NCBI RefSeq assembly: GCF_009711205.1
Contig: NZ_WMIG01000001.1
Span: forward strand, 434,001-498,000
Direction of reading: 5' to 3'
Length of the DNA: 64,000 bases
DNA from: Paracoccus litorisediminis
GTDB lineage: Bacteria > Pseudomonadota > Alphaproteobacteria > Rhodobacterales > Rhodobacteraceae
Part shown: positions 9,782-17,871 of the stretch, in pieces
Layout of the letters: every line of letters starts with the position of its first letter
Position numbering within the stretch: position 1 is the first letter of the stretch
Made by a program: the position numbers and the translations under genes
The notes under the pieces: generated by a model
What the model was told of the DNA's origin: nothing
Database searches by the model: none
What the model saw: only the letters and a program-made list of their open reading frames with translations

Positions 9782-10429
9782 TCACCTGTTCCTTTCGCCC
9801 TGCGCCAGCACGCGGCCAAGCTGCGCCGCCATCTGCGATTGCGACCTCTGAAAGCCCGCGACATCGGGGGTCGAGATGTTGAATGTGACGTTCACGGGCC
9901 GACCGCCCCCCGCCGAGGCGACGCCCAGCTTGCCATCCGCACCTCGACGCAGCGGCATGATCGCTTCGGGCCCGGCCTCACCCATCAGCCCGGTCGCGCC
10001 GCGCATCGGGAAATAGGTCGGCGAACCGACCACGCCGCCCTTGGCAAAGGGCATTACCCGCCCCTGCGTAAAGGCCCCGCCATCGGCAAAGGGCATCGCG
10101 CCCGAAACCAACCCCGTCACCCCTTCCGAGATTGCCCCGGCCAGCGCCTGATTGACCGGCTTCATCGCCAACGAAAAGGCCGTGTCCACCATGCTGCGCG
10201 CGACGGTCTGCAAGGCATCGGACAGCTTCGCCCCGTCCAGCACCAGACCGGCAAAGGCCCTGCGCAACCCGCTGCTGATCCCCGAACTCAGTGAGTTCAC
10301 CTCGCGGCCGGTAAACAGCATGGATTCGCGCAGGCGGCTCAACTCCTGTTCGAATGCCGCCGTCACCTGTCCACTGTCGCTTATGGCACGCTCATACAAG
10401 CTGCTATCGTCTTCCCCCAGATCCACCAC
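9782..10429 (-). CDS. GTA tape-measure protein (g11)
   Basis: A short tape-measure protein of about 216 residues, about the size of RcGTA g11 and far smaller than those of long-tailed phages, in keeping with a short GTA tail. It has alternating helical and hydrophobic Gly/Ala-rich stretches (FAGLVLDGAKLSDALQTVARSMVD; SEGVTGLVSGAMPFADGG) and the GLMGEAGPEAIMPLRRG motif common in phage tape measures. It starts at one of the GTGs at 10435, 10429 or 10426. AAGGAG at 10440-10435 is five bases before the GTG at 10429, so that start is preferred. Confidence 0.85.
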   Translation of the reverse strand: MVDLGEDDSSLYERAISDSGQVTAAFEQELSRLRESMLFTGREVNSLSSGISSGLRRAFAGLVLDGAKLSDALQTVARSMVDTAFSLAMKPVNQALAGAISEGVTGLVSGAMPFADGGAFTQGRVMPFAKGGVVGSPTYFPMRGATGLMGEAGPEAIMPLRRGADGKLGVASAGGGRPVNVTFNISTPDVAGFQRSQSQMAAQLGRVLAQGERNR

Positions 10430-10447
10430 CGGCACTCCTTTGAACTG

Positions 10448-10672
10448 TCAGCTATTTCCGCCCGGCGGGCGCGGCGCATCGGGATAACGCGCTGCCAGCT
10501 CCGCCAGGCGGTCCCGCGTCATGCCGGCAGTGACGCTGGCTTCGATCCCCAGCATCAGGGCCAGTTCCGCAGGCGTCAGGGACCAGAACATCGCAGGTGT
10601 CAGCCCAAGACCGCCCATCCGTTCCGGCCCCATTCCCATCTTCATGAGACCGGGCCAATCAAGCCCTCGCAT
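10448..10672 (-). CDS. GTA small tail protein (TIGR02216 / rcc01693 family, g10.1)
   Basis: A 74-residue protein with the family pattern FWSLTPAELALMLG and a Pro/Arg end. It lies between the tail-assembly chaperone and the tape measure, where chaperone-like partners of the tape measure are encoded, so that role is likely. It starts two bases after the stop of g10. A downstream start at MKMGMG is possible and would remove ten residues. Confidence 0.75.
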   Translation of the reverse strand: MRGLDWPGLMKMGMGPERMGGLGLTPAMFWSLTPAELALMLGIEASVTAGMTRDRLAELAARYPDAPRPPGGNS

Positions 10673-10674
10673 CC

Positions 10675-10992
10675 TCAGACGCCATCGGAACGAAAGGCGC
10701 GTCCCAGCAGCTGCGCCGCCAGATGCGCCGCCTGAACCGGCCCGCCCCGCAATTCAGCGGCAAGAAACTCATCCATGCCGCCCGCCCAACCACCGCCGCG
10801 CAGACCCGCAACCAGCACCGCCATCACGTCGCGGCTGGAAAATGACCCGCCCTCAAACCGCTCGATCAGCGCGATCATGCTGCTGGCTCCCAGCGTCTCC
10901 TCAAGCTCGGCCAAGGCGCCCAGCGTCAGCTTCGCCGAATGGGCCGCACCGTCCAGCCAGATCTCGACCTCACCCGCCCAGGGGTTCACCAT
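10675..10992 (-). CDS. GTA tail assembly chaperone-like protein (g10)
   Basis: A 105-residue protein starting MVNPWAGEVEIWLDGAAHSAKLTLGALAELEE, matching the GTA gp10 / phage tail assembly chaperone (TAC_11) pattern, with Gly-rich VLVAGLRGGGWAGGMDEF in the second half. The frame is open upstream to 11115, but the ATG at 10992 is one base after the major tail protein stop and gives the family N-terminus. It probably keeps the tape measure soluble during tail assembly. Confidence 0.82.
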   Translation of the reverse strand: MVNPWAGEVEIWLDGAAHSAKLTLGALAELEETLGASSMIALIERFEGGSFSSRDVMAVLVAGLRGGGWAGGMDEFLAAELRGGPVQAAHLAAQLLGRAFRSDGV

Positions 10993-10993
10993 T

Positions 10994-11407
10994 TCAGAGC
11001 GAGACGAAGCTGAGCGCGCCGGCGCTTGCCAGGGAAATCTCATAAGTCGCCTCGCCATTATAATTGCCGGAATATTCAAGACTGGTGATCTGGAACGGTC
11101 CCTCGACATTGCCAAAATCCGGGATCACCACCTGAAAGCGCGGAACCTCACCGTCGAAAAACACCTGCCGCGCGCGCTCATCGGTCGTGCCATCCCGAAA
11201 CACCCCCGACCCCGAGATCGAGGCCGAACGCACCCCGGCACCTCCCAGAAGCTCGCGCCAGCGGCCTTCGCTTTCGATGCTGGTGACATCCACCGTCTCG
11301 GCATTGAAGGAAATCCGCGTCGCGCGCAGACCCGCGACCGTTTCGAAATGCCCGTCGCCGGTCATGTCCATCTTGATCAGCAGGTCGCGTCCTTGCTGCA
11401 CCGCCAT
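10994..11407 (-). CDS. GTA major tail tube protein (g9, TP901-1 family)
   Basis: A 137-residue tail tube protein starting MAVQQGRDLLIKMDMTGDG. It includes TVDVTSIESEGRWRELLGGAG and the SISGSGVFRDGTTDE stretch characteristic of TP901-1-type major tail proteins, which stack as hexameric rings. GAGGAG ends seven bases before the ATG at 11407, a strong ribosome site fitting high expression. A longer in-frame ATG at 11422 lacks a site and is not favoured. Confidence 0.93.
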   Translation of the reverse strand: MAVQQGRDLLIKMDMTGDGHFETVAGLRATRISFNAETVDVTSIESEGRWRELLGGAGVRSASISGSGVFRDGTTDERARQVFFDGEVPRFQVVIPDFGNVEGPFQITSLEYSGNYNGEATYEISLASAGALSFVSL

Positions 11408-11418
11408 GTCGTTTCTCC

Positions 11419-11832
11419 TCAACCCAGATCAATGCGCGCGCGAAAGGTCAGATCGACCCGCCGTCCAGCGCCGTTTTCAGTCCGCTTCGCGCGGGACCGC
11501 AGAAACCACAGGCCGACCAGATGCCCCCGGCCCAGAGCAAGCGCCGCGCCTTCCAGCGCATCCGTCACGGCAGCCGCAGCCATCTTGACCCCGCTAAAGC
11601 CAGCCCCGGCCCCTGACAGGACCGAAACGGTGAAGTCATGAGCCGACCCCGCCCCCGTCGCGTCACCCGCGTCGCGGACATCATCCTGGCCCAGCGCGAC
11701 ATGCGTTCCAGATGGTGCCTCGACCGGCAGCGCATCATAGATCGCGTCCCCGACAAGCAGGCCCAGCCCCTCATGCTGCCGCAGCGCCCGATAGACGGCG
11801 GCCTGAAGCGCAACCGAAGCCGCAAAGCTCAT
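11419..11832 (-). CDS. GTA DUF3168 protein, tail terminator (g8)
   Basis: A 137-residue protein starting MSFAASVALQAAVYRALRQHEGL, with IYDALPVEAPSGTHVALGQDD and DALEGAALALGRGHLVGLWF, the DUF3168 pattern. Such proteins cap the tail tube and join it to the head. GGAGGTGGC precedes the ATG at 11832, which overlaps the stop of the head-closure gene. The frame stays open far upstream (to 12075), but the ribosome site and homology define the start. Confidence 0.88.
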   Translation of the reverse strand: MSFAASVALQAAVYRALRQHEGLGLLVGDAIYDALPVEAPSGTHVALGQDDVRDAGDATGAGSAHDFTVSVLSGAGAGFSGVKMAAAAVTDALEGAALALGRGHLVGLWFLRSRAKRTENGAGRRVDLTFRARIDLG

Positions 11833-12179
11833 GCCGCCACCTCCTCTTTCGCGTAACAGACCAGATAGCGCTGGCCGGGGTCGGTCTCGGCCACGGCCTC
11901 GATGCGAAAGCTTCGCCGGGCGGCACCCGCGCCCAGGGACAGTCGCTGCCCCGCCCCCGGTCGTCGTGGATCGCCCCCACGCGCCGCCCGGACGGTAATC
12001 CGCCAGACGACAACGCTTTGCGCGCCAAGGCCATAGGACTGTTCCCCACCTGAGCCCGCGCGCATCTCGGCCCAAACGCGACCGACCCGCTTCCAGCCCT
12101 GAACAAAACCACCCATGCCGTCGGACACGCGCTCTTGCGCCTCAAGTTCCAGCGGGATTATCAGACGCGGGGCCTTCAT
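11829..12179 (-). CDS. GTA head closure / head-tail adaptor protein (g7)
   Basis: A 116-residue protein with the adaptor pattern LEAQERVSDGMGGFVQGWKRVGRVWAE near the N-terminus and FRIEAVAETDPGQRYLVCYAKEE at the C-terminus, as in SPP1 gp16-like closure proteins. These seal the portal after DNA packaging. ATGA overlaps at both ends show translational coupling with g6 and g8. Confidence 0.85.
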   Translation of the reverse strand: MKAPRLIIPLELEAQERVSDGMGGFVQGWKRVGRVWAEMRAGSGGEQSYGLGAQSVVVWRITVRAARGGDPRRPGAGQRLSLGAGAARRSFRIEAVAETDPGQRYLVCYAKEEVAA

Positions 12180-12790
12180 GCCCGTCCGCGCAACTTGCCG
12201 CGCCCTCCCAGCACCCGGACCGCGCGCCAGCGTTCGATCAGCGCGCTGACACCGAATGGCATGGCCGCCTGCGAACCCTCAAAGCTCCGATCTTCGTAAT
12301 AGCGCGCCGCCAGCAGAAGCACCGCCTGCGCCAGATCGGCGGGAACCGCACTCCAGGCCAGACCGAAACCGGCACGGAACGTGATCGTCACAAAGCCCGC
12401 ATCAGGAATGACCGGCAGAAAGGCTGATCGCGGCATCAGCAGCGGACGCTGCATGTCGGGCAGCAGACGCCAACCCGCCGGATCAAGTGTGGTGACCTTC
12501 CCGGCGCCATTGTCGATCTCGATCTGATCGACCGAAGCCACGGGAGCCAGCGGCAAGGGTTGGCCCTCGGGGTCGCGCCAGTCGTCCAGCCGCAATCGGA
12601 ACTGCCGCGACAGCAGCACCTTGCCCGTGCGCGCTTCGATCGTGGCGATGGCCGCGCGCAGGAACCCTGCAAGCGCCGCCGTCTCGGCCGGATCAGCCGC
12701 GATGTCGAAGCCCGACCCCAGCCGCAGGTGATCGCGCAACTCCGCCACCGGCACATCCGCCGCCGGGGCCGTCAACTCCACAAGCATCAT
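12176..12790 (-). CDS. GTA head-tail connector protein (g6, TIGR02215 / gp6-like)
   Basis: A 204-residue protein starting MMLVELTAPAADVPVAELRDHLRLG. It contains IEARTGKVLLSRQFRLRLDDW and LAQAVLLLAARYYEDRS, typical of phiE125 gp8 / HK97 gp6-like connectors that bind beneath the portal ring. GAGG seven bases before 12790 supports that start; the open frame to 12856 lacks a site. A 136-base spacer with an inverted repeat separates it from the capsid gene. Confidence 0.87.
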   Translation of the reverse strand: MMLVELTAPAADVPVAELRDHLRLGSGFDIAADPAETAALAGFLRAAIATIEARTGKVLLSRQFRLRLDDWRDPEGQPLPLAPVASVDQIEIDNGAGKVTTLDPAGWRLLPDMQRPLLMPRSAFLPVIPDAGFVTITFRAGFGLAWSAVPADLAQAVLLLAARYYEDRSFEGSQAAMPFGVSALIERWRAVRVLGGRGKLRGRA

Positions 12791-12838
12791 CTTGGAACCT
12801 CGCCTCTCGTGCCGCGCGGAAATCTTCGGATTCAGATC

Positions 12839-12913
12839 GGGGCCGCGCAGATCCACTCTCGCGCGCGCGGACAGTTGCTCAGCCGGTCAAGTGGACAGGC
12901 GATGCGCGGCCCC
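12839..12913. other. Inverted repeat between GTA capsid and connector genes
   Basis: GGGGCCGCGC (12839-12848) and GCGCGGCCCC (12904-12913) are perfect 10-bp complements separated by 55 bases, in the 136-base spacer after the capsid stop. There is no U-tract. It could form a long-loop hairpin protecting the capsid message or reducing read-through. Confidence 0.45.
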
Positions 12914-12926
12914 CTCCGGCCTCAGA

Positions 12927-14093
12927 TCAGCCGAAGATCATCAGCTTGATCGCGCGGGCATCGGTCACACCGCCGCCAACGCGCTTGGTCGCATAGAACA
13001 GGACATGCGGCTTGGCCGAGAAGGGATCGCGCAACACCCGCAGATCAGGCCGCTCAACGATCGTGTAGGCCGAGGTGAAGTCGCCGAACGCGATCGAGGC
13101 CGAACCGCTGGCAATGTCGGGCACGTCCTCACACAGCAGCACCGGATAGCCCAGCAGCTGCGGAGGCTGCCCCATCGCCAGCGAGTCCGACCACAGGAAA
13201 CGACCATCGGTATCGCGCATCTTGCGCACCGCTGCTGCAGTCTTCGAGTTCATCACGAAGTTCGCATTGGCCCGGAACTGCGCGGACAGCGCATAGACCA
13301 GATCAATCAGCGCATTGGCCGGATTGGTCGCCGCGAAATCGCCGGTCGCACCCGAAGGGATCGTGCCGATCTGCACATTCGTCGCCGAGGCATTGGCCGC
13401 GCGGGCATGAGTCAGAAAACCCTTGGGCTTGTTGACCCCGTCGCCGCTGATAAAGGCGGTGGCTTCGGCACGGGCGAATTTCTCGGCGATGCGACCGGCC
13501 AGCCAGGTCTCGACATCGAAGGCCGCGTCATCCAGCAGGCGCTGGCTGGCCTTGGGCATGGCCGACAGCTCATGCACCGGGATGACCACACGCTGCACGG
13601 TCGAGGTGCCGGTCTCGGCCTGCGCGGTGGCCTCGGTCGACCAGCCGCTGGCGATGTCGCCCATATCGACCAGCATCTCGAAATTGGCCGATTCCACGGT
13701 CACGACATTGGCGACGCGACGCAGCGAGGCAGTGACGTTCAGCGCCTCCTGCACCTGCAGCGCCACGGTCGGTGCGGCAAGGAAACCACCGTCGCTGGTG
13801 GTGGACATGGCCTTGCCTTCCATCGGCAGGCCACGCAGCGCGTCGTCGTCGCCGTGGCGGATATAGGCGTCGAACGCCTTCTGATGCGGCGCACCGGCAT
13901 CGGCCTCGACCGAGAGGGGCGCGCGCGAGCGCAGGATGGTTTTGCGGTCCAGCATGGTCATACGTTCTTCCTGTGCTTCCAGTCGTTTCTGAATATCCGT
14001 GCGGAATGCCTTGAGTTCATTAACGAACCCCAGCATTTCGCTTCCCAGGTCGCCGGGCATGTCCGCCCCGGCCGCGGCTTTCGCCTCGGTCAT
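12927..14093 (-). CDS. GTA major capsid protein (g5, HK97 fold)
   Basis: A 388-residue HK97-type capsid protein. Residues ~1-90 form a charged helical scaffold-like segment (FVNELKAFRTDIQKRLEAQEER) that the GTA protease would remove. The shell domain follows: DGGFLAAPTVALQVQEALN, GWSTEATAQAETGTS, MPKASQRLLDDAAFDVETWL, FISGDGVNKPKGFL and a C-terminal AFGDFTSAYTIVERP. GGAGGGGACC before the ATG at 14093 is a strong ribosome site and sets the start; the upstream ATG at 14120 lies inside the protease gene. Confidence 0.96.
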   Translation of the reverse strand: MTEAKAAAGADMPGDLGSEMLGFVNELKAFRTDIQKRLEAQEERMTMLDRKTILRSRAPLSVEADAGAPHQKAFDAYIRHGDDDALRGLPMEGKAMSTTSDGGFLAAPTVALQVQEALNVTASLRRVANVVTVESANFEMLVDMGDIASGWSTEATAQAETGTSTVQRVVIPVHELSAMPKASQRLLDDAAFDVETWLAGRIAEKFARAEATAFISGDGVNKPKGFLTHARAANASATNVQIGTIPSGATGDFAATNPANALIDLVYALSAQFRANANFVMNSKTAAAVRKMRDTDGRFLWSDSLAMGQPPQLLGYPVLLCEDVPDIASGSASIAFGDFTSAYTIVERPDLRVLRDPFSAKPHVLFYATKRVGGGVTDARAIKLMIFG

Positions 14094-14116
14094 GGTCCCC
14101 TCCGTTGCGATGAACC

Positions 14117-14653
14117 TCATTCGGCGCGCAGCGCCATGGTCGCGGCGCGGAACGCCGCCGCCATCTCAAGAGCCCGGTCGGATTTGCGGCCGACCTTGGC
14201 CTCGGCCAGCATCGGAAAGGTGACCAGCGACACCTCCCACAGCTCGACCTCGCTCAGCAGGCGGCGGCCCTTGCCGTCGCGCTCTGCGGAAATGGTGCGA
14301 TAGCCGATCGACAGCCCGTCGATCGCGCCCGCGGCGATCAGCGCCGCCGCCTCGCGGGCCTGTGCGATCTCGGGCAGAAGCCGCCCCTTGACCCACAGGC
14401 CCTTCTCATCCTCGCGGATCTCGTCCCAGACGCCGATGGGCCGGGTCGGATCGTGCTGCCACAGCATCCGAACCTTGTCGCCCCGCGCCGCCAGCCGCTT
14501 CAGACTGGCCGCATAGGCGCCCTTCTGGACGATGTCGCCGCCTTGGTCGGTCAGCCCGAACAGGCTGGCATAGCCCTCGATCTGCGCCCCGTCACTGACG
14601 ATCTGCGCGCCAGCTGCGTACTTCAGCTCCAGCCCGTAACTGATTGATTCCAC
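14117..14653 (-). CDS. GTA HK97-family prohead protease (g4)
   Basis: A 178-residue serine protease of the U35/HK97 gp4 type. IEGYASLFGLTDQGGDIVQKGAY, MLWQHDPTRPIGVW with the catalytic His, and GLSIGYRT with the catalytic Ser appear in order. It trims the capsid scaffold before packaging. It lies directly before the capsid gene and one base after the small g3.5 gene. Confidence 0.93.
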   Translation of the reverse strand: MESISYGLELKYAAGAQIVSDGAQIEGYASLFGLTDQGGDIVQKGAYAASLKRLAARGDKVRMLWQHDPTRPIGVWDEIREDEKGLWVKGRLLPEIAQAREAAALIAAGAIDGLSIGYRTISAERDGKGRRLLSEVELWEVSLVTFPMLAEAKVGRKSDRALEMAAAFRAATMALRAE

Positions 14654-14654
14654 G

Positions 14655-14888
14655 TCACCCTCCTTTCGGTCCGAATTGCAGGATCGACTGCACCGCTTGG
14701 GTCAGGATGACGGCGACTACGCCATAGACCGTCATCCACAATCGCCGCTCCAACCCCTCGATCAGCGCCTCGATCCGCTCCAGCCGGCGCTCGACCTGCC
14801 CGAATTGCAGCGCCATGATCCGGTCCTGCGTATCAATGCGCTGGTCGTGCCAGTCGAAGGGCTCCTTGACGAAACGCGAGCCCTCCAT
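14655..14888 (-). CDS. GTA head formation protein, rcc01685 family (g3.5)
   Basis: A 77-residue protein: a charged helix (QVERRLERIEALIEGLERRLW) followed by one hydrophobic segment (MTVYGVVAVILTQAVQSIL), so it may sit at a membrane or pack within the procapsid. Size, order between portal and protease, and charge pattern match the RCAP_rcc01685 family. Start and stop abut the neighbours (the portal gene stops at 14889). Confidence 0.8.
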   Translation of the reverse strand: MEGSRFVKEPFDWHDQRIDTQDRIMALQFGQVERRLERIEALIEGLERRLWMTVYGVVAVILTQAVQSILQFGPKGG

Positions 14889-16076
14889 TCACCCCTCCAT
14901 CGCCAGCGGAGGCAGGCCCAGCGCCACGCGCTTCTCGGCCTCGGTCAGGAACGCCGCCTCGCCGATACGCCGCCATTGCTGGTCGCGCTCTTCGGCCAGC
15001 GCCGGAACCTGATCGGGATCGGCCCGCAGATCGACTTCGGCGTCCAGATGTTCGCTTAGCCACCAGGCCAGAGCACTGGCCACCCGCGACACCAGCGGCA
15101 GCACCGTCAGCCGATAGAAGGCCCGGTGCGCCTCGGCGTAATTGGCATAGGTCGCTTCGCCGGGGATCCCCAGCAGCATCGGCGGCACGCCGAAGGCCTG
15201 CGCGATCTCGCGCGCGGCGGCCTGCTTGGTTTCCTGAAACTCCATGTCGCTGGGGCTGAACCCCATCGGCTTCCAGTCCAGCCCGCCTTCCAGCAGCATC
15301 GGCCGCCCGGCATTGCGCGCGCCCTGATGATGCATCTCCATCTCGGTCACCAGCCGGTCATACTGGTCCGGTGACAAACTCCCCTGCCCATCCGCCCCCT
15401 TGTAGATGATCGCCCCCGAGGGCCGGGCCGCATTGTCCAGCAACGCCTTGGACCACCCCGAGGCGCTGTTATGGACATCGACCGCAATGGCCGCTGCCTG
15501 CATCGGCGACAGCCCGTAATGGTCATCCAGCGGATGAAAACTGCGGATATGGCAGATCGGATCAGGGCTGCCGGTCATATCAAACCGATAGCTCCGCCCG
15601 CCGACGCCATATTCATAGGCGACCGGCCAACCATCGGCCCCCGGAACGATCGACATCCGATCCGAGCGCAGTACATGCAACTCGGCCGGCAGCCCCTTCG
15701 CCCCTTCGCCCACGGCTTCCAGATACCCGCTGCCCGACAGCAGGATCTGTCCGATCAGCGCCTCGAACAGCTCGGCCCGGCCCTGCCCGGCATTCGGTCG
15801 TCGCAGCAGGTCCAGCACCGGATGCATGTCATAGCGCCGCTCTCGGTCCTGACAGATCAGCGGCACCGCCGCTGCCGCCTCGGCGATCAGCCGCACGGCG
15901 CGGAAGCCCACCGGGTTGTTCACGAAACCCGACCGGGTCAGCGACACCGTATCCCGGGGCGACCAGACCACCCGTCCGGACCCGGCGGCCAGGGCGACCA
16001 CCTTCCCGGTCGCGCTGGCCTTCTTCTCGACTTCAACGGGGGCGGCAGCGGCCCGCCCGAACCAGGGAAATGCCAT
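14889..16076 (-). CDS. GTA portal protein (g3)
   Basis: A 395-residue HK97-type portal protein. It contains VGFRAVRLIAEAAAAVPL, HPVLDLLRRPNAGQGRAELFEALIGQILLSG, SYRFDMTGSPDPICHIRSFHPLDDHYGLSP and FGVPPMLLGIPGEATYANYAEA. The dodecameric ring forms the DNA entry and exit channel and docks the terminase. AGGAGGAGCCG places the start at 16076. It begins just after the terL-portal terminator hairpin. Confidence 0.95.
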   Translation of the reverse strand: MAFPWFGRAAAAPVEVEKKASATGKVVALAAGSGRVVWSPRDTVSLTRSGFVNNPVGFRAVRLIAEAAAAVPLICQDRERRYDMHPVLDLLRRPNAGQGRAELFEALIGQILLSGSGYLEAVGEGAKGLPAELHVLRSDRMSIVPGADGWPVAYEYGVGGRSYRFDMTGSPDPICHIRSFHPLDDHYGLSPMQAAAIAVDVHNSASGWSKALLDNAARPSGAIIYKGADGQGSLSPDQYDRLVTEMEMHHQGARNAGRPMLLEGGLDWKPMGFSPSDMEFQETKQAAAREIAQAFGVPPMLLGIPGEATYANYAEAHRAFYRLTVLPLVSRVASALAWWLSEHLDAEVDLRADPDQVPALAEERDQQWRRIGEAAFLTEAEKRVALGLPPLAMEG

Positions 16077-16098
16077 CGGCTCCTCCTGAAATCCCAAG

Positions 16099-16122
16099 AA
16101 AAAAGGGCCGCTCTCGCGACCC
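16099..16122 (-). terminator. Intrinsic terminator between terL and portal genes
   Basis: On the minus strand GGGTCGC-GAGA-GCGGCCC (one G-U pair) is followed at once by six T. This has the full form of a Rho-independent terminator, inside the GTA operon, 50 bases after the terL stop and 23 bases before the portal ATG. Confidence 0.75.
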
Positions 16123-16171
16123 GTCTTTTGTCTCGTGCAACTAACCCACAGGGCCCCAGCCCCCAGCAGAA

Positions 16172-17512
16172 CTACAGCCCCCGCACCTGCGGACGCCGAT
16201 AACTGGCTGCTGGTTCGATCATCAGCTCATGAATCGCCCAGACCAGCGCATCCAGCCGGTCGGGCGAGCCCTTGCCCTCATAGCCCCGCACGGTCATGCG
16301 ACACATCTGGTCCTCCAACGTGCCAAGCCCGCGCAGGTGATGGATGCGCCCCTGCTCGTAAAGCGCGGCGACCGGCTCGGCACGCAGCCCTTTGCCCCGC
16401 CCCGCCCTCAGCGCCCGGAACGGCACCAGAGGATCAATCTGCCGGATCACGCTCTCGACCAGATCGCCGCCCTGGTTCACCTCGGCCACCAACCGCTCGG
16501 CGCCATGTCGGTCCATCGCGGCAATGGCGGCCCGCGCCCAGTCGGTCGGCCCGCCCCGGATGGTGGCATCCTCCAGCACATAGCCCCGCCACGAAGTCAC
16601 CGGCCCCTCGGCCACGACGCCCGCTACCATGATCCCGCATTCGTCCGCGCCTGCCCCACCTGTCACCGCCGGATCGACGGCGACGACGATGCGGGACAGG
16701 CGCGGCGCGGCATCCAGCCGACACGCCTCGATGGTCTGGGTCGTCCACAGCGCACCCTCGACATCGTCCAGCAGTAGGCCCTCCAACTCCTGCCGCCCCA
16801 GCCGTGTCCCGGCATAACGGCTCTCGACCTCGGCCAGAAAGCTCTCGGCCAGATAGGCGCGGTTCGCTTCCGTCGGTGCATGCGTCGTCACGGTCGAGGC
16901 ATTGCCCAGAATCCGCTTCAGCACCGCCACGTTGCGCGGCGTGGTGGTGACGACCTGCTGTGGATGCTCGCCCAGCCGCAGCGCGAATTGCAGCATGTCC
17001 CAGCTGTCCTCGGCCTTCTTCCACTTGGCCAGTTCATCGACCCAGGCCGCATCGAATTGCGGACCGCGCAGCGCCTCGGGCTCATGGGCCGAGAACACCT
17101 GCGCGGTCGCACCATTCGGCCAGACCAGCCTGCGCCGCCCGGCTTCCCATACCGGGCGGCGGTCAGGCGGCGAACAGGCCAGAATGCCCGAATCGCCAAA
17201 GACCATGACGTCGCGGGCCTGATCAAAGGTCTCGCTGACCAGCGCCACCCGCTGTGCGCGGCCCGATGCCTCGGGTGTCGCGCCCTCGACTTGGGCGCGC
17301 ACCCATTCCGACCCGGCGCGGGTCTTGCCCGCGCCGCGTCCACCCATGATCACCCATGTCTTCCAGTCGCCCTCGGGGGGCAGCTGATGCGGCAGGGCCC
17401 AGAAATCAAATATCCATGGCAGCGCCGCCAAGGCATTGTCGCTGAGCCCGCCAAGGAAGTCGTCAACCTCCTGCGGCCCCGCGCAAGCGAGCCAGCCTGC
17501 GCCCGATTTCAT
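16172..17512 (-). CDS. GTA large terminase subunit (g2, TerL)
   Basis: About 446 residues. The ATPase P-loop is GGRGAGKTRAGSEW, the Walker B region is FDAAWVDELAKW, and the C-terminal nuclease domain begins at VVAVDPAVTGGAGADECGI, with later acidic residues in RLVAEVNQGGDLVESV and DALVWAIHEL. It pumps DNA into proheads; in GTAs it packages host DNA. The start is uncertain: ATGs at 17581, 17545 and 17512 are all in frame and overlap the terS end. 17512 gives the smallest overlap and is used here. Confidence 0.93.
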   Translation of the reverse strand: MKSGAGWLACAGPQEVDDFLGGLSDNALAALPWIFDFWALPHQLPPEGDWKTWVIMGGRGAGKTRAGSEWVRAQVEGATPEASGRAQRVALVSETFDQARDVMVFGDSGILACSPPDRRPVWEAGRRRLVWPNGATAQVFSAHEPEALRGPQFDAAWVDELAKWKKAEDSWDMLQFALRLGEHPQQVVTTTPRNVAVLKRILGNASTVTTHAPTEANRAYLAESFLAEVESRYAGTRLGRQELEGLLLDDVEGALWTTQTIEACRLDAAPRLSRIVVAVDPAVTGGAGADECGIMVAGVVAEGPVTSWRGYVLEDATIRGGPTDWARAAIAAMDRHGAERLVAEVNQGGDLVESVIRQIDPLVPFRALRAGRGKGLRAEPVAALYEQGRIHHLRGLGTLEDQMCRMTVRGYEGKGSPDRLDALVWAIHELMIEPAASYRRPQVRGL

Positions 17513-17825
17513 CTCGTGCCGCGGCAAGGTCGAGTGCGCCTGCACCGACATTTCCGGCAGCGTCCTTGCGAAGCTTGTCAACCTTGCCCCTTTCCTCCAG
17601 CACCATATGGGCCGCGGCCCTCAGGTCGCGAACCAGTCTGCCGGATTCCTTCAACTCATCGGTTTCACCCGCCTGGATCTTCAGGCGCAGCTTGTGCAGA
17701 TCCACCGCATAGGATCGAAAGATCCCGTCCGCGATCTCCAGAACATCCGTGTCAGACGCCAGATCGACGCCGGGCACGTAAGGCCCTTCCGGAGCGCCCG
17801 GCCCCGGATCGAAGTTCATCGTCAT
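17463..17825 (-). CDS. GTA small terminase subunit (g1, TerS)
   Basis: A 120-residue protein starting MTMNFDPGPGAPEGPYVPG. It contains the helical DIFRSYAVDLHKLRLKIQAGETDELKES and RAAAHMVLEERGKVDKLR characteristic of RcGTA g1-type TerS. GTA TerS binds DNA weakly and without a pac site, giving random packaging of host DNA. The frame is open upstream to 17891 through the leader hairpin, but the composition there is unlike protein; 17825 is preferred. The sequence AGGAGG overlaps its stop. Confidence 0.88.
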   Translation of the reverse strand: MTMNFDPGPGAPEGPYVPGVDLASDTDVLEIADGIFRSYAVDLHKLRLKIQAGETDELKESGRLVRDLRAAAHMVLEERGKVDKLRKDAAGNVGAGALDLAAARDEIGRRLARLRGAAGG

Positions 17826-17871
17826 CGTGTACCGCCCTGCCCTCGTGTGCTGTCCGCACGAGCGAGACATG

